In this document: in pieces, positions 25,550 to 25,962 of the stretch
Numbering within the stretch: position 1 is the stretch's first letter
Layout of the letters: the number at the start of each line of letters is the position of its first letter
Source of the DNA: JBBRYB01 sp038238115
Lineage (GTDB): Bacteria > Actinomycetota > Actinomycetes > Propionibacteriales > Nocardioidaceae
Assembly (NCBI GenBank): GCA_038238115.1
Contig: JBBRYB010000042.1
Span: forward strand, 1-25,962
DNA length: 25,962 nucleotides
Direction: 5' to 3'
Notes under the pieces: model-generated
Seen by the model: only the letters and a program-made list of their open reading frames with translations
The model's database searches: none
What the model was told of the DNA's origin: nothing
Position numbers and translations under genes: made by a program

Positions 25550-25962
25550 TTAGATGGCGAGTGTCAGCTCATCGAAAGCGGTCAGCAGCCGGCGGTGGGC
25601 TGGCGCGTCGGTGGTGATGTCGTAGTGGCCGCGTTTGAGGTTCTGGATGAACGCGTGCCCGGTGGCGAGTGTGCGTGCGGATCGGAATGTCGTGGGGCCA
25701 CGCATGGGTCGGAGCCGGGCTTTGAGCCGACCATGGTCTGCTTCGACTCTGTTGTTGGCGTCCTGCTCCGTGTTGTGCAGGGCGGCCGGGATGAGCTCGT
25801 CGAGGACTCTCGGGTAGGCCGGTGCCAGGTCGGTGGTCACCTCGACCGGGACGGCGCCGGTGGCACGGGCTCGGTTGAAGAAGGTCCGCGCGGCGGTCAG
25901 ATCTCGCCTGGTCGGACAGCCACACGTCGATGACCTGCCCGAACTGGTCGACCGCCCGGTAC
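25550..25962 (-). pseudogene. IS6-family transposase, C-terminal part with a frameshift
   Basis: The reading frame ending at 25550 encodes VEVTTDLAPAYPRVLDEL, TEQDANNRVEADHGRLKARL and GHAFIQNLKRGHY, the C-terminal half of the IS6 DDE transposase; the catalytic Glu lies in NNRVEADHGRLK. Upstream, the family sequence YRAVDQFGQVIDV is present but in a different frame. The frames change near 25907, within the codons for LSDQ/RDLTAAR, consistent with one extra base (or two missing). The gene is therefore broken unless this is a sequencing error, and the N-terminus is outside the window. Confidence 0.75.

Larger units (their letters stand above)
25498..25962 (-). mobile_element. IS6-family insertion sequence, one end, cut by window edge
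   Basis: The outer end begins GGCTCTGTTGCGTT at 25498, matching the usual GGCTCTGTTGC terminal repeat of IS6/IS26-type elements. The transposase stop is about 50 bp inside the end, the normal spacing for the family. The remainder of the element lies to the right of the window. It bounds the dpd island on the right. Confidence 0.85.

Overview
The window looks like a chromosomal or plasmid island from a high-GC Gram-positive bacterium (Actinomycetota). The evidence is GC-rich codon usage, GTG starts, few intergenic gaps and actinobacterial-looking insertion sequences at both edges. No tRNA, rRNA or CRISPR array was seen. The central 25 kb is a complete-looking 7-deazapurine-in-DNA (Dpd) modification and restriction island. 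This is a known system type, described best in Salmonella enterica serovar Montevideo. Here it has an unusual actinobacterial layout with a duplicated dpdB.

Layout: (1) 1-79, minus strand: the N-terminus of a transposase-like protein, cut by the window edge. (2) 232-2726, minus strand: queC-queE-queD-folE2, a compact operon making preQ0 from GTP (FolE2 GTP to dihydroneopterin triphosphate, QueD to carboxytetrahydropterin, QueE to 7-carboxy-7-deazaguanine, QueC to preQ0). No queF is present, so preQ0 is the expected end product. (3) 2727-2825: a 99-bp divergent intergenic region with inverted repeats, probably the control point for both operons. (4) 2826-7174, plus strand: the modification module. 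It holds a YaaA/DUF6884-like protein (candidate DpdC), a DGQHR protein (DpdB-like 1), the TGT-like DNA transglycosylase DpdA, and a second DGQHR protein (DpdB-like 2). (5) 7246-25182, plus strand: the restriction module. It holds a SNF2 helicase (DpdE), a RecQ-like helicase (DpdF), DpdG, a P-loop ATPase (DpdH), DpdI, a large DEIH helicase (DpdJ), a small phospholipase-D-fold protein (DpdK) and a 747-residue protein assigned as DpdD. (6) 25498-25962: the end of an IS6-family element, with its terminal repeat and a frameshifted transposase.

How the genes work together (family knowledge plus inference): the que/folE2 operon supplies preQ0. DpdA, with the DpdB ATPase(s), exchanges guanine in DNA for preQ0, and DpdC converts the inserted base to 7-amido-7-deazaguanine. 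The DpdD-K proteins attack DNA that lacks the mark. Nearly all plus-strand genes overlap or abut (ATGA, GTGA or TGATG junctions). The one real gap, 71 bp at 7175-7245, falls exactly between the modification and restriction halves. Least certain are the DpdC, DpdG, DpdI and DpdD names, which rest largely on context.
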